The notes beneath the pieces are model-generated. The model worked only from the letters and a program-made list of their open reading frames with translations, did no database searches and was not told the origin of the DNA. A program made the translations under genes and the position numbers. From Leptobrachium leishanense (lineage: Eukaryota > Chordata > Amphibia > Anura > Megophryidae): 64,000 bases of DNA. Positions 24,857-34,612 of the stretch are shown here, piece by piece (the first letter of the stretch is position 1; each line of letters starts with the position of its first letter). The stretch lies in assembly GCA_009667805.1 (NCBI GenBank), contig CM019063.1, positions 53,800,881 through 53,864,880 on the forward strand, in the 5' to 3' direction.

Positions 24857-25462
24857 CTAGAGTTCTTTAAGCATCCATTTCTGGGGCAGCAGAAAAGGAG
24901 AAAGGTAGCAGGTGACAATTGGAGGGTGAGGAACAAGAGAAATGGTAGGAGATGAAAGAGCAGCAGCTTTAGACTTAGCGTCAGCAAAGTGATTGCCACG
25001 AGAAACAAAAGAGTCAACAGGATCATGACCTTTGCATTTAACAACAGCAAGACGAGAAGGCAATAGAATAGCAGACAGGAGATCAGAAATCAGATCAGAA
25101 TGAGAAATAGGACGTCCATCAGCCGTAGTAAAACCACGGTGATGCCATAGTGCACCAAAAACATGCACAACACCAAATGCATAACGAGAGTCAGTATATA
25201 TGGTGACAGGGAGATCTTTAAAAAGTTTACATGCAGCTGTTAAAGCAAAGAGTTCCGCAGCTTGCGAAGAATTTGAAGGAATGGAAGCAGATTCATGCAC
25301 AATGTCGGGCAATTCAACCACAGCATAACCAGTCAGATACTGTGAATCAGAAGGACGAGAACAGGAGCCATCAACAAAGATATGATGAATATCAGGTCCT
25401 TCTAGAGGAGTGTCAAAAAGATCAGATCTGGGAGAGGTCGTTAGTTGAATGAGCGAAGACAA
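24857..25462 (-). pseudogene. pol: Retroviral RNase H region
   Basis: 201 residues. FVDGSC near residue 31 gives the first catalytic Asp. QAAELFALTAA gives the Glu, and IYTDSRYAFGVVHVFGALWH the third acidic residue, in a form very like gammaretroviral RNase H. NHFADAKSKAAAL supplies the last Asp. The frame is shifted by one relative to the RT frame (junction near 25445) and ends in a TAG before integrase. Confidence 0.88.
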
Positions 25463-27390
25463 TCATGTAATTCACGAGGCTCCTCTTGGTCTTCGCGTAG
25501 ACGCAGGAGAGCGTTTAGAACAACAGAAGGACCAGAAGTGACAGAAGAGTATTTGACAAACAAATTAGAGGTAGAAGTTAGTACAGTTTCATAACCAGAC
25601 AAACGTTGGGAAGAAATGTGCTGGGTAGAAAGGTTACGCAGTACATGCAAGACATTGTGTTGTGTATGGAGAATCGTGTCAGTACCTAGGGTTAAGGACT
25701 GAACTGTTTCCACAGCCATGGCACAGGCAGCCAAGGAGCGGAGACAATTTGGCATTCCCTGAACAACAGGTGGCATGACTTTTGACAAAAATGCAGTTGG
25801 ACGCAGCGCCCCCCTGTGGACCTGTGCAAGAACAGCCGCCATTGTGCGCCCATCCTCCCTACAGTAGAGGTGGAAAGGCAGTTTATAGTTCGGTAGCCCC
25901 AGTGCTGGTGCAGTAGCCAACAGTTCCTTTAACGTATCAAAGGCAGACACCATGTCCGGAGACCAAACAATTTGGTCTGGAGCTGTGCGCGCAGCAGACG
26001 CACGAAGAACAGAGTCATAATAGGAACAGTCTGGTATCCAGTGATGACAAAAATTCACCATCCCTAGAAAGGACAACATGTCTGTTTTGGAGGCAGGACG
26101 CTTGAGCTGGAGCAGGCTCTGAATGCGGGACGATGAGAGGACATGAGATCCCTGAGTGAGAACGAAACCCAAATATTCAACAGAGGTGGAGCAAAATTGC
26201 ATCTTTTTTCTGGACACCTTGTGGCCTTCTGAGTGTAGATGGTTGGGGAGAGCAACAGAGTCAGTGTGACATGCAGCTTGGCTGGGGCTACAAAGGAGGA
26301 GGTCATCCACATACTGTAGTAAGGTGGAGCCTTCCGGCGGACTGTAACTCAACAGAGTCTCACGCAGTGCACGTGCGAAGGTCGCAGGACTGTCAATAAA
26401 TCCCATAGGTAATACTGACCAACAAAACTGACTACCTTCAAATGTAAAGGCCAAAATGTGTTGTGTATCTGGATGCACTGGGACAGAAAAAAAGGCATTT
26501 TTTAGGTCTATGACTGTAAAATGTGTGGAGTCTGGGGGTATGGAGGTGAGAAGGGTTGGGAGGTCAGGTACAATTGGAGAAATAGGTATTATGATTTCAT
26601 TGAGCGATCTGAAATCCTGAGTAAAGCGATATCCATCTCCTTTAGGCACAGGATTTACAGGAGTGATGTACGAACTTACAATGGGACGCAGAATGCCAGT
26701 AGCAAGGAAACGGTGAATGAATTCCCGTATTCCTTCAACTTTAGCAGGTGACAGATTATATTGCTTGTGATAGACAGGAGTAGCAAATTCTCTTAATTTT
26801 GCAGAATATGGTGTGCATGAGATAGAACCCACATCATATTCGTCAATTGCCCATACATCCGGATGTACACACAATTCGAGATCAGGTGCTGAAAGGAAAG
26901 CACAGTGAAGAGGAGAGAAGGAATGGGAGGAAGTGTTAGGTGGAGAGAGAGGAGGGGCTGTTGGGGGATGAAGTGTGCTGGGAGCAGCTTCAATAGAAAA
27001 GAATGGAGAATCCACATGTAAAGATCCAGATGGCATGCAGATAATAGACACAGCAAGCAAAGAAAGCAAATCTCTGCCTAACAAATTAACAGGACAGGTA
27101 GGGAGAACATGAAAAGAATGAAACACAGAGGCAGGAGAAGAATTTGAAGAAATAGCAATGGGTGGGGTGACAAATGTTTCTGTTAGGACTCCATTAATCC
27201 CCAAAGATGGCATCTCAGCAGGTTTAATTGACCACAAACACCACTCTATTGTATGCGTCGAATTTGTAGCACCCGTATCCACAAGGAATGGGGTTTTATG
27301 ATCCTCCAAATTAAGGATCACTAGGGGCAAATGGTCAACTGTTTCTGAAACCTGAACACATGAGATGGAGCATGCCTCTGGGCCACATCA
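25441..27390 (-). pseudogene. pol: Retroviral protease and reverse transcriptase
   Basis: Open for about 630 residues below a TGA near 27390. FLVDTGATNST carries the aspartic protease active site, and NLLGRDLLS is the usual end segment of protease. After a Pro/Ser-rich linker, RT motifs follow in order: PVPKGDGYRFTQDFRSLN, FTVIDLKNAFFSVPV (catalytic Asp), LPMGFIDSPATFARAL, and YVDDLLL (catalytic Asp pair). A connection domain leads to RNase H. Pro-pol lies in the frame reached from gag by a -1 shift, but no slippery site could be assigned. The first residue near 27330 is not an ATG, so this frame needs read-through or frameshifting, or its native junction has decayed. Confidence 0.9.
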
Positions 27391-27491
27391 TGCATTTGAT
27401 TGGTTTTGCCAATCAATCTTATGACGAGGTGGATCACAGGCATTGTTAGGAGAGGTAACAGCATTGCTTGTTGGAGATCTTAGCTGGGGGT

Positions 27492-29018
27492 TCATAGCAG
27501 ACCTGAAGGACTGTTAAAAACAGCTAACATATATTTAGAATGCTGCAGGTCAAAGCAACCTGCAGAATCTTTAACAAGGAGCCTATTATTAAGATCAATA
27601 GGTACCACCGTTGGCCAGTTATCAATCACCTGTTTAGCAATTCTCTGGGTATCATCTCTGAGATTACCCATGAGAGTTTGAGTGTAGAGGAGACCCATAT
27701 CTCCATCTAATGTCATGCCGGCATCCTCCTTCCAGTTCTTATGGAACCGGTGGACGAATTCGGTGACAGATTCTTTGGCATTTTGTTTGCATGCAATGGC
27801 TGCGACCATAGAACGTCGAGCTCCATAATTACGAGTCCATTCATCACAAACTTCTGTCCACATATCACCAATCTGGACCGATGTTTGTAAAGGCAAATTT
27901 TGGGGTGTAATAGGGCCACCCATTAGAGGAACATGGGGGGGTTTAAGTGAGAGAACACGAGTCCAATCAAAACCAGTGTCATCAGCATATCCCATGACAC
28001 CGTTAATGATCAACTTGTAATCTTCCTGAGTTAATCGCAATCCTCGTGTCGCCCGTTTAAGATATTGTGTTGTCGCAGTCGGGGAAATTCTGGGACTAGG
28101 AGAACCCTTAATTATAGAATTTAAGGTTCCTATATCAGGGGGCATAATAACGACATTATTTCCTGCAATTAAATAGGGCATCTGATATCTAGCAGGGGGG
28201 TTGATAGTTTTGCCAGATTGGGTCCTAGTTATTATGTTCTGAAGTTGGGGTTCAAATTGGTCAATAAAAGATTGCATTTGGGGAGAGTATCCTACACGGT
28301 TGGGTTTGGAAGTGGATACAAATGAGGATGTACTGAATTTAGACATAGGGGTTTTATTTTGCCAATCATATGTGCTAGTTTCATCTTGTTCTGTGTCAGA
28401 TTCTGTTTCAACATGGGGTATTCCTACGATAGCACCTAAAACACCTATATTTTGTGTTAGGGCTTCGGGGGAAGGCAGAGGATTAGTAGTGGTTTCAAAT
28501 GTTGTAATCACAGCTGCCAAAGTCTTAGGGTCAAGGCTGGGATAAAGGGAAGAGGGTTTGGGAGTAGGTTGTGAAAGGGCAGGAGGAGAGGAATTGTAAG
28601 GCGGGGGATTATCTATGGACCATGATACATCTTTAGGAGTTTTAGAAATGGGGTTATATGAAGAGGACAAGTGAATCCACACTTTACCACATTCCTTCAT
28701 ATATTTTCTATCCCAATTTGAGTCAGGTTGGAAATATGGGAAAGCTTTCTGGTCGCCAAGACATAAGCCTTTTATCATCGACATATGATAGGAAGAGAAG
28801 CTTCCTGAATTTGGGAATGGATCAAAAGAATGCATGGCTGTAGTCCAGCCAGCGAGACAATCTATAAAGGGCGTGGTGAAATATCCGCCAGCAACACGTT
28901 GTACATAATCGGCGGGCGTTTCAGCAGGGCCATTTTGGGGCATTAACTTCTTATTGAAGTGCTTATCTAATTTGCCCGTTATTTTTTGATCTATATGGGA
29001 GGATTTTTTGGCACCCAT
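27492..29018 (-). CDS. gag: Retroviral gag, open reading frame intact
   Basis: 508 residues from the ATG at 29018. I chose this start because MGAKKS gives the Gly2 expected for myristoylation; the open frame runs 40 residues further upstream. The late-domain motif PPPY lies at about residues 138-141, in the matrix-to-capsid linker as in gammaretroviruses. The capsid region includes FVHRFHKNWKED at about 420-431, which fits the major homology region. I see no CCHC zinc knuckle, which is unusual for a gamma-like Gag. The stop overlaps an ATG in the -1 frame. The frame has no internal stop, so a Gag-like protein could still be encoded. Confidence 0.88.
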   Translation of the reverse strand: MGAKKSSHIDQKITGKLDKHFNKKLMPQNGPAETPADYVQRVAGGYFTTPFIDCLAGWTTAMHSFDPFPNSGSFSSYHMSMIKGLCLGDQKAFPYFQPDSNWDRKYMKECGKVWIHLSSSYNPISKTPKDVSWSIDNPPPYNSSPPALSQPTPKPSSLYPSLDPKTLAAVITTFETTTNPLPSPEALTQNIGVLGAIVGIPHVETESDTEQDETSTYDWQNKTPMSKFSTSSFVSTSKPNRVGYSPQMQSFIDQFEPQLQNIITRTQSGKTINPPARYQMPYLIAGNNVVIMPPDIGTLNSIIKGSPSPRISPTATTQYLKRATRGLRLTQEDYKLIINGVMGYADDTGFDWTRVLSLKPPHVPLMGGPITPQNLPLQTSVQIGDMWTEVCDEWTRNYGARRSMVAAIACKQNAKESVTEFVHRFHKNWKEDAGMTLDGDMGLLYTQTLMGNLRDDTQRIAKQVIDNWPTVVPIDLNNRLLVKDSAGCFDLQHSKYMLAVFNSPSGLL

Positions 29019-29582
29019 ATCGCAAAAAAAAAAGGCGCGGTGGAGGGGGGAAGGAGAAGGGCCAGCGCAATTAAAAGGGTGAGATGGAAAGGGTCGCAAA
29101 AATGCGCAGTTTCCTCTATTCTCACTGAGCCAAATCACAAAACAGCAATCTCCATTCTATTTAAAATCTTTTTAACTACACTATCAGGGAGAACACACAC
29201 AAATAGGAAATAACAAGTAGTCAGGTAAATAGAGACCCAATTCTCGGGGTGGGAAACTTAAAGGTATTAATCTTTTAAAATATAATACTCTTTACAACAC
29301 AATTCAAATGTGAGTCACTAACAGCGGGGACATCCAACAATTGATCAAGGAAACAAAGAGAAAGGATCACTATTCTTTATCCAGACGATTGTAAAAAATC
29401 CTATTTTTCATTCACCATCACTTAAACAATCAAATCATTCAAAAGAAACTCTTGCACTATCAAATCAAATAATGCGAGTTCGAAAATTTGAACAAGCAAG
29501 TTATCTATGATGAATATTAGGTTCAATAAATATTAATAAAATAAATATGTAACCCATACTCACCAAGACAAGTTGATTAGTT
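29019..29582 (-). other. ERV 5' leader
   Basis: Non-coding stretch of about 560 nt between the primer-binding site and gag, the expected place for packaging signals. It includes a run (29020-29100) that is purine-rich on the plus strand. No specific structure assigned. Confidence 0.6.
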
Positions 29583-29604
29583 CAAATCCGCACTTCTGAT
29601 ACCA
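29583..29604 (-). promoter_or_regulatory. ERV primer-binding site, tRNA-Leu-like
   Basis: Three bases after the 5' LTR the minus strand reads TGGTATCAGAAGTGCGGATT. It starts with the TGG complementary to tRNA CCA and is closest, by my recall of tRNA 3' ends, to a leucine tRNA. The tRNA identity is inference. Confidence 0.65.
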
Positions 29605-29607
29605 AAT

Positions 29608-30250
29608 TGATATGTATTCTGCAAGCATCACAGGAATGGCCACGGTCCAGTGATGAGAGATAGCTGCTTTGTCACCAGACCCAGTGATCATACAGGAAAC
29701 AGAACTCGAGTGAGAATAAAAGACCAGGACACAAGTGCTGTCTTGGGTGGTTCCTTTACTTTGGGGTAAATTTCATACATTCAGTAGTTTTGTCAAAAAT
29801 AGGAGCGTCACAAATTCATGGATTACAAACCAATACGTCAGTAATAAAGGAACATGTTTTTTATACTTTGGGCAGTACCTAGACTTACACAAACATTTCC
29901 TGTCCTTGCCTAGTAGGCACGACTAAATTGACGTCACAGCTATATCCTGTTCTAGAAATAGGAATATTCCATAGGATGCATTAACAATAACCATGTGTAT
30001 CCCTCCCTTCCTCTCGGCTGGTCAGCCTCTCTTAGTTTCTAGAGGAAATGGAGTTGAATAGAAAATTTGCACTCCTTAATAAAAAACAGGAAGCCAAGAG
30101 AAAGACCATACTCAGCATTACCTCATGAACACATTAGGCATTTACTGAGCAGTCAATCAGGCCCTATATATTAATATAGCTATCAAATATTACTAGAATA
30201 TAGAAATATGTATTCAGTGAATTAGCTACCATATTTCCAAATTCCTTTCA
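29608..30250 (-). repeat. 5' LTR of the endogenous retrovirus
   Basis: 643 bp, TG...CA on the plus strand, CRE-like TGACGTCA at 29929-29936. The TATA-like site of the other LTR is changed here (tattaata on the plus strand), which may weaken the promoter. Confidence 0.95.
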
Positions 30251-30970
30251 GAAAATATATTGTGAAAAATGATTCAATTATATATATACTGTATATATTT
30301 TTATATTTATAAACAGTATTTTTTTTCCCCAGAAATTTAGTTTTGACTTAAGTTAATTTTGTGCGTTTGTATAACGAATGGAACCCCAAACTCTGCAGAA
30401 TTCCGTCTCGCCGGATGCGGTTATCTAAATGCTGTAGTCACTTGCGTTTTTTAGATAAGCCAGCTGTCTGCGCTGAAGATTCAAACTTATATTAATGGTA
30501 CAATTCTGTCTTTTTCATTTTATTTTCACAGATTGTGTTCTTTTATTTTCAGCACACTATTGAGTCTATCGACCAGGAAGCATACAAGTAATTTTGTGAG
30601 TCATTTATAATTTGTGTAGTTACAGAGAGGTCTATTTAGAAGACAATTAGGAATACATAAAAATGTGCTTAAGATGGGAGAGCAACATCCATTAGGTTTG
30701 TTTTTTTTCTTTCCCAAACACAGTAAACTCTTTAAATACCTCATTTAATTTGGGTAGCTCTTCTGTTCTTTAAATTGTTTGCGTGCTCTCTCTTTCTTAT
30801 TTCTTCATCAAGAGAATCCTTTTAAAATATGCATCGAATGACAAATTATTAAGGATGATGGTAGCGTGAGTTAACATGCAGGATGCAAAACTAATAATAA
30901 AACAGCCAGCTACAATGAATTTAGCAATTCAAATTTTAAGAAAAAGCTACGCTATAAATACGTAATATAC
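30251..30970. other. ERV flank: target duplication GAAAA, then unassigned DNA
   Basis: 30251-30255 is the right copy of the 5-bp duplication. The rest is non-repetitive. A short stretch at 30555-30595 lies between a pyrimidine-rich AG and a GT and could be read as a tiny exon, but nothing supports it. Confidence 0.5.
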
Positions 30971-31838
30971 GGGTGCCGGACAAAATCCTTACAGCCAGCT
31001 TCCCTAATGCCAACATCCCGACAGCCAACTTCCAGACAGGACAACTGCCGGACATCCCAACTTCCCTACACGGCCAACTTCCAGACATTCAAAATCTCAA
31101 CGGCTAACCCTAATACTAACACCCTAACCCTAGGTTTAGGGGGGTTAGGGATAGGTTATGGGGGTTAGGGTTAGGGCTAGGTTTAGGGGTTTAGGGTTAG
31201 TGCTAGATTTAGGGGGTTAGGGTTAGGGCCAGGTTTAGGGGGTTAGGGTTAGGGCTAGGGTTAGGGCTAGGTATAGGGGTAGATAAAGGGGGATTAGGGC
31301 TAGATTTAGGGGGTTAGGGTTAGATTTTGGGGGGTTAGGGTTAGGGCTAGGTTTAGGGGGTTAGGGCTAGGTTTATGGGTAGATATAGGGGGTTAGGGCT
31401 AGGTTTAGGGGGTTAGGGCTTGATATAGGGCGATTAGGGTTAGGGCTAGATTTAGGGGGTTATGGTTAGATTTAGGGGGTTAGGGCTAGATTTAGGGGGT
31501 TAGGTTTAGGGGGTTAGGATTAGCGGATTAGGGATAGATTTAGGGTTAGATTTAGGGGGGTTAGGTTTAGGGGGTTAGGGCTAGGGATAGAGTTAGGGGG
31601 GTTAGGGTTAGGGCTAGATTTAGGGGGTTAGGGCTAGGTTTAGGGGGTTAGGGTTAGGGCTGGGTTTAGGGGGGTTGGGTTAAGGCTAGGTTTAGGGGGG
31701 TAGGGAGTAGGGTTCGGGTTAGCCGCTGGGATTTTGGATGTCTGAAAGGTGGCTGTCAGGGAGTTGTCTGTGTAGGTAAATTGGCCGTTGGGATTTTGGC
31801 ATTAGGGAACCTGACTGTAGGGTTTTCGACCCAAACCC
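30971..31838 (+). mobile_element. TIR element with telomere-like core, copy 1
   Basis: Flanked by a perfect 9-bp duplication GTAATATAC (30962-30970 and 31839-31847). Terminal and subterminal inverted repeats cover about 130 bp each side: GGGTGCCGGACAAAATCC at the left, and the complement of GGGTTTGGGTCGAAAACCC at the right. Both are followed by a gttccctaatgcc-type segment and by the gacagccaacttccagac motif. The core (31090-31725) is a degenerate tandem array of ttaggg-, ctaggtttaggggg-type units. No ORF. A 9-bp duplication suits a Mutator-like transposase; that assignment is inference. Confidence 0.85.
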
Positions 31839-31847
31839 GTAATATAC

Positions 31848-32250
31848 ATATAAATAAATATTATCTTTACAATATAAAAATATGAACGTTACAATGGCAA
31901 ATAAATATAAAATAAATCAATATATACAATACAAAATAAATTAATATAATATGATACAAATAAAGTACAAAATCTACACTGTAAATAGATGTAATATAAA
32001 TTTAACCTCTTAGTGACAGGGCGGTTTTACGCAAATCTGTCCTTTAGTGCCCGCTGCTGTTTTTGCGTTTCTGCGCTGTTAGTGTTTAGGTCAAGTTTTC
32101 CTCTTACTCGTTTACGCAACCCACACACATATTATACACCGATTTTCCCGCCATTAAATAGACTTTTAAAAATACCATTATTTCCATCATATTGTATAAT
32201 TTACTATAGAAAAAATGAAATATGATGAAAAACCAAAATCTACAACCACT
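31848..32250. other. A/T-rich DNA and a partial TTAA-type end
   Basis: 31848-31995 is A/T-rich (aaatataaaataaatcaata style). 32004-32030 reads TTAACCTCTTAGTGACAGGG, resembling the TTAA element ends at 17.9 and 54.2 kb. No matching right end was found before the MITE at 32.25 kb. Confidence 0.4.
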
Positions 32251-32254
32251 AAAA

Positions 32255-32999
32255 AAGGGCAGTGAAATCCCCATAGTGAAGCAATGCTTTGTCTATTCAG
32301 AGAACAGAAGCCAGCAGTGAAAAGTTGCCGAATTGCCCTGCTGTTCGGTGGTTTCATTTGACAGGTTTATTCAAATGAATCCCATAGGCTTCAATGTTAA
32401 AAATATTCCCGTTTTAATACAATATCTAATAAACCGTTTATTATTTTAATCTGCAGCAAAGAGTCTCTTTATTTTTAGATTTTTTAGGATCTTTTAGGCA
32501 TTTTTCGGGATTTTTTTGTGGATTTTTTTTCCGTTTTCTTTTAAATCGTTTTTTCTTTTTTCTGTAACAACCCTTTTTATTGTCATTCATTGGATCTTAT
32601 ATGTAAATTTCAGACATTTTCGTTCTGTAGTTTTTTTGCAAACAGCGTTTCACTTTTCAAACATTCAAGCATACTGTTTTTTTCTCACTCCATTCGTCTG
32701 CGGTGTCGGCTTTTTCCAGCGGCTGCTCGGCGCTCTGATCGGCGGCTACTCGGGTTTCTCCAACGTGTTCGGCGGGGTTAATCCAGATGCTTTTGCAGGT
32801 TTTGGTGTGCGTTCCCCCGGGTTTTGAGGTGCGTGTTCGTCGGGTTTGCGCCAGGTTTTCCCTGCACTATGACGACCCTGTGGTGCTTGCTGAATACACC
32901 GCAGGGTCGCTGAAATGGGATCGCTAAATCGCACCAAATTGAAGAGAACGAAAAGTCACCGAACGTGCAGTGACATTTCGATTCTCTTTGAATAACCCT
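32255..32999. mobile_element. GGTTATTCAGAGAG-type MITE, copy 2, inverted
   Basis: Complementary to the 13.77-kb copy over tcccataggcttcaatgtt, ctaataaaccgtttatt and ttaggatcttttaggc. The right end is tctctttgaataacccTG. The left end is degenerate or internal. No transposase. Confidence 0.7.
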
Positions 33000-33108
33000 G
33001 TCTGTGTATGTCTGAATCTTCACTACATATATATAGGTGTTTTTTTTAGGTGGTATGCGCCAATACGCCGTACCGGCACCTCATCGACAACCGCCCAAAT
33101 TTTTTTTA

Positions 33109-33151
33109 CAGCTCCGGTATCGGACTCTCGGAGTCCGAATCCGGAGCTGTC
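33109..33151. repeat. Perfect hairpin, 43 bp
   Basis: ACAGCTCCGG and CGGACTC pair with GAGTCCG and CCGGAGCTGT around a tcg loop. It sits directly before the long foldback. Confidence 0.85.
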
Positions 33152-33168
33152 TTGTCGGCGCAGCGGCA

Positions 33169-33397
33169 GATCCAGCGGCCGCCGTGTTCGTTCCTTCAAC
33201 GAGCGGCCGCCTGCATGAGTATCTGCTGCTCGCCTGAGATCCATCCTCCAGCCTGCCGCGATCGAGATCATGGAGTTCATGTGAACACCGCGATCTCGCA
33301 AGATCGCGGCAGGCTGGAGGGTGGATCCCAGGCGAGCGGCAGATACTCATGCAGGCGGCTGCTCATTGAAGGAACGAAAGCGGTGGCCGCTGGATCC
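33169..33397. repeat. Foldback with ~110-bp arms
   Basis: gatccagcggccgccgtgtt at the left pairs with the complementary gcggtggccgctggatc at the right. The arms extend inward through catgagtatctgctgctcgc and cctccagcctgccgcgatc to a centre near 33283. A GC-rich inverted repeat is followed at once by a minisatellite, the same order as in the element at 60.8 kb. Confidence 0.85.
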
Positions 33398-33417
33398 ACC
33401 CCTCGATGTGCCTGGCA

Positions 33418-34495
33418 GAGGTGAGTTGGGGGCAATATATACATGTGAGCCTGGGGCAATATATCCATGTGAGCTGGCCTGGGGCAATATATCCATGTGA
33501 GCTTGCCTGGGGCAATATATCCATGTGAGCTGGGGGCAATAAATCCATGTGAGCTGGTCTGGGGCAATATATCCATGTAAGCCTGGAGCAATATATCCAT
33601 GTGAGCTGGGGGCAATATATCCATGTGAGCTGGGGGCAATATATCCATGTGAGCTGGTCTCGGGCAATATATCCATGTGAGCTGGTCTGGGGCAATATAT
33701 CCATGTGAGCTGGCCTGGGGCACTATATCCAAGTGAGCTGGCCTGGGGCAATATATTCATTTGAGCTGGGGTAATATATCCATGTGAGCCTGGGGCAATA
33801 TATCCATGTGAGATGGCCTGGGGCAATATCTCCAAGTGAGCTGGTCTGGGGCAATATATCCATGTAAGCCTGGGGCAATATATCTATGTGAGCTGGCCTG
33901 GGGCAAAGTATCCATGTGAGCTGGGGGGCAATATATCCATGTGAGCCTGGGGCAATATAACTATGTGAGCTGGCCTGGGGCAATATATCCATGTGAGCTG
34001 GTCTGGGGCAATATATCCATGTGAGCATGGGGCAATATATCCATGTGAGCTGGCCTGGGGCAATATATCCATGTGAGCTGGTCTGGGACAATATATCCAT
34101 GTGAGCCTGGGGCAATATATCCATGTGACCTGGCCTGGGGCAATATATCCATGTGAGCTGGGGGCAATATATCCATGTGAGCCCGGGGCAATATAACTAT
34201 GTGAGCTGGCATGGGGCAATATATCCATGTGAGCTGGTCTGGGGCAATATATCCATGTGAGCCTGGGGCAATATATCCATGTGAGCTGGTCTGGTGTAAT
34301 ATATCCATGTGAGCTGGCCTGGGGCAATAAATCCATGTGAGCTGGTCTGGGGCAATATATCCATGTGAGCTGGGGCAATAAAGCCATGTAAGCTGGTCTG
34401 GTGCAATATATCCATGTGTGAGCTGGGGAAATATATCCATGTGTGAGCTGGGGGCAAATATATCCATATGTGAGCTGGAGGCAATATATCCAGTG
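33418..34495 (+). repeat. 24/29-bp minisatellite (ggggcaatatatccatgtgagctg)
   Basis: About 39 units alternate between a 24-bp form and a 29-bp form with an added gcctg or gtctg. The complement of this unit forms the array at 44.3-45.0 kb, and a shorter relative forms the array at 61.25 kb. Minus-strand frames are open because the unit lacks stops; they are not genes. Confidence 0.9.
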
Positions 34496-34612
34496 TGAAT
34501 AAAGGAGTATTTATTAGGACACGAAAAATCATCATAATAATCAGTTTTTCCCTGGGCGTGAGAGTACCCTCACCTATTTTTTCAGAAATAAAGCACTGCA
34601 TATATATATATA

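Larger units (their letters stand above)
18766..30250 (-). mobile_element. Endogenous retrovirus, nearly complete, class I-like
   Basis: Paired 643-bp LTRs (TG...CA) are flanked by the 5-bp direct repeat GAAAA (18761-18765 and 30251-30255). The genes run on the minus strand in the order gag, pro-pol, env. RT, RNase H, integrase and Env (SU CWIC plus a TM cysteine cluster) resemble gamma/epsilon-type retroviruses. I count about nine differences between the LTRs (about 1.4%), so insertion was recent on an evolutionary scale. It is defective: pol has one frameshift, one stop and a LINE insertion, and env has one frameshift. A multi-hairpin TTAA element lies between pol and env. Confidence 0.93.

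Noticed and set aside
24805..25050. 81-codon Leu-rich frame overlapping RNase H
   Set aside because: Shadow frame of retroviral pol.
30555..30595. Micro-exon between tttattttcag and gtaatttt
   Set aside because: About 35 bp with chance-level splice signals; no neighbouring exon found.
31090..31725. True interstitial telomere left by a chromosome fusion
   Set aside because: The array is bounded by transposon ends and a 9-bp target duplication, and a second copy exists in inverse orientation.
33277..34601. Repeating GYIAPG / MDILPQ frames on the minus strand
   Set aside because: Minisatellite by-product; the 24/29-bp alternation moves between frames.
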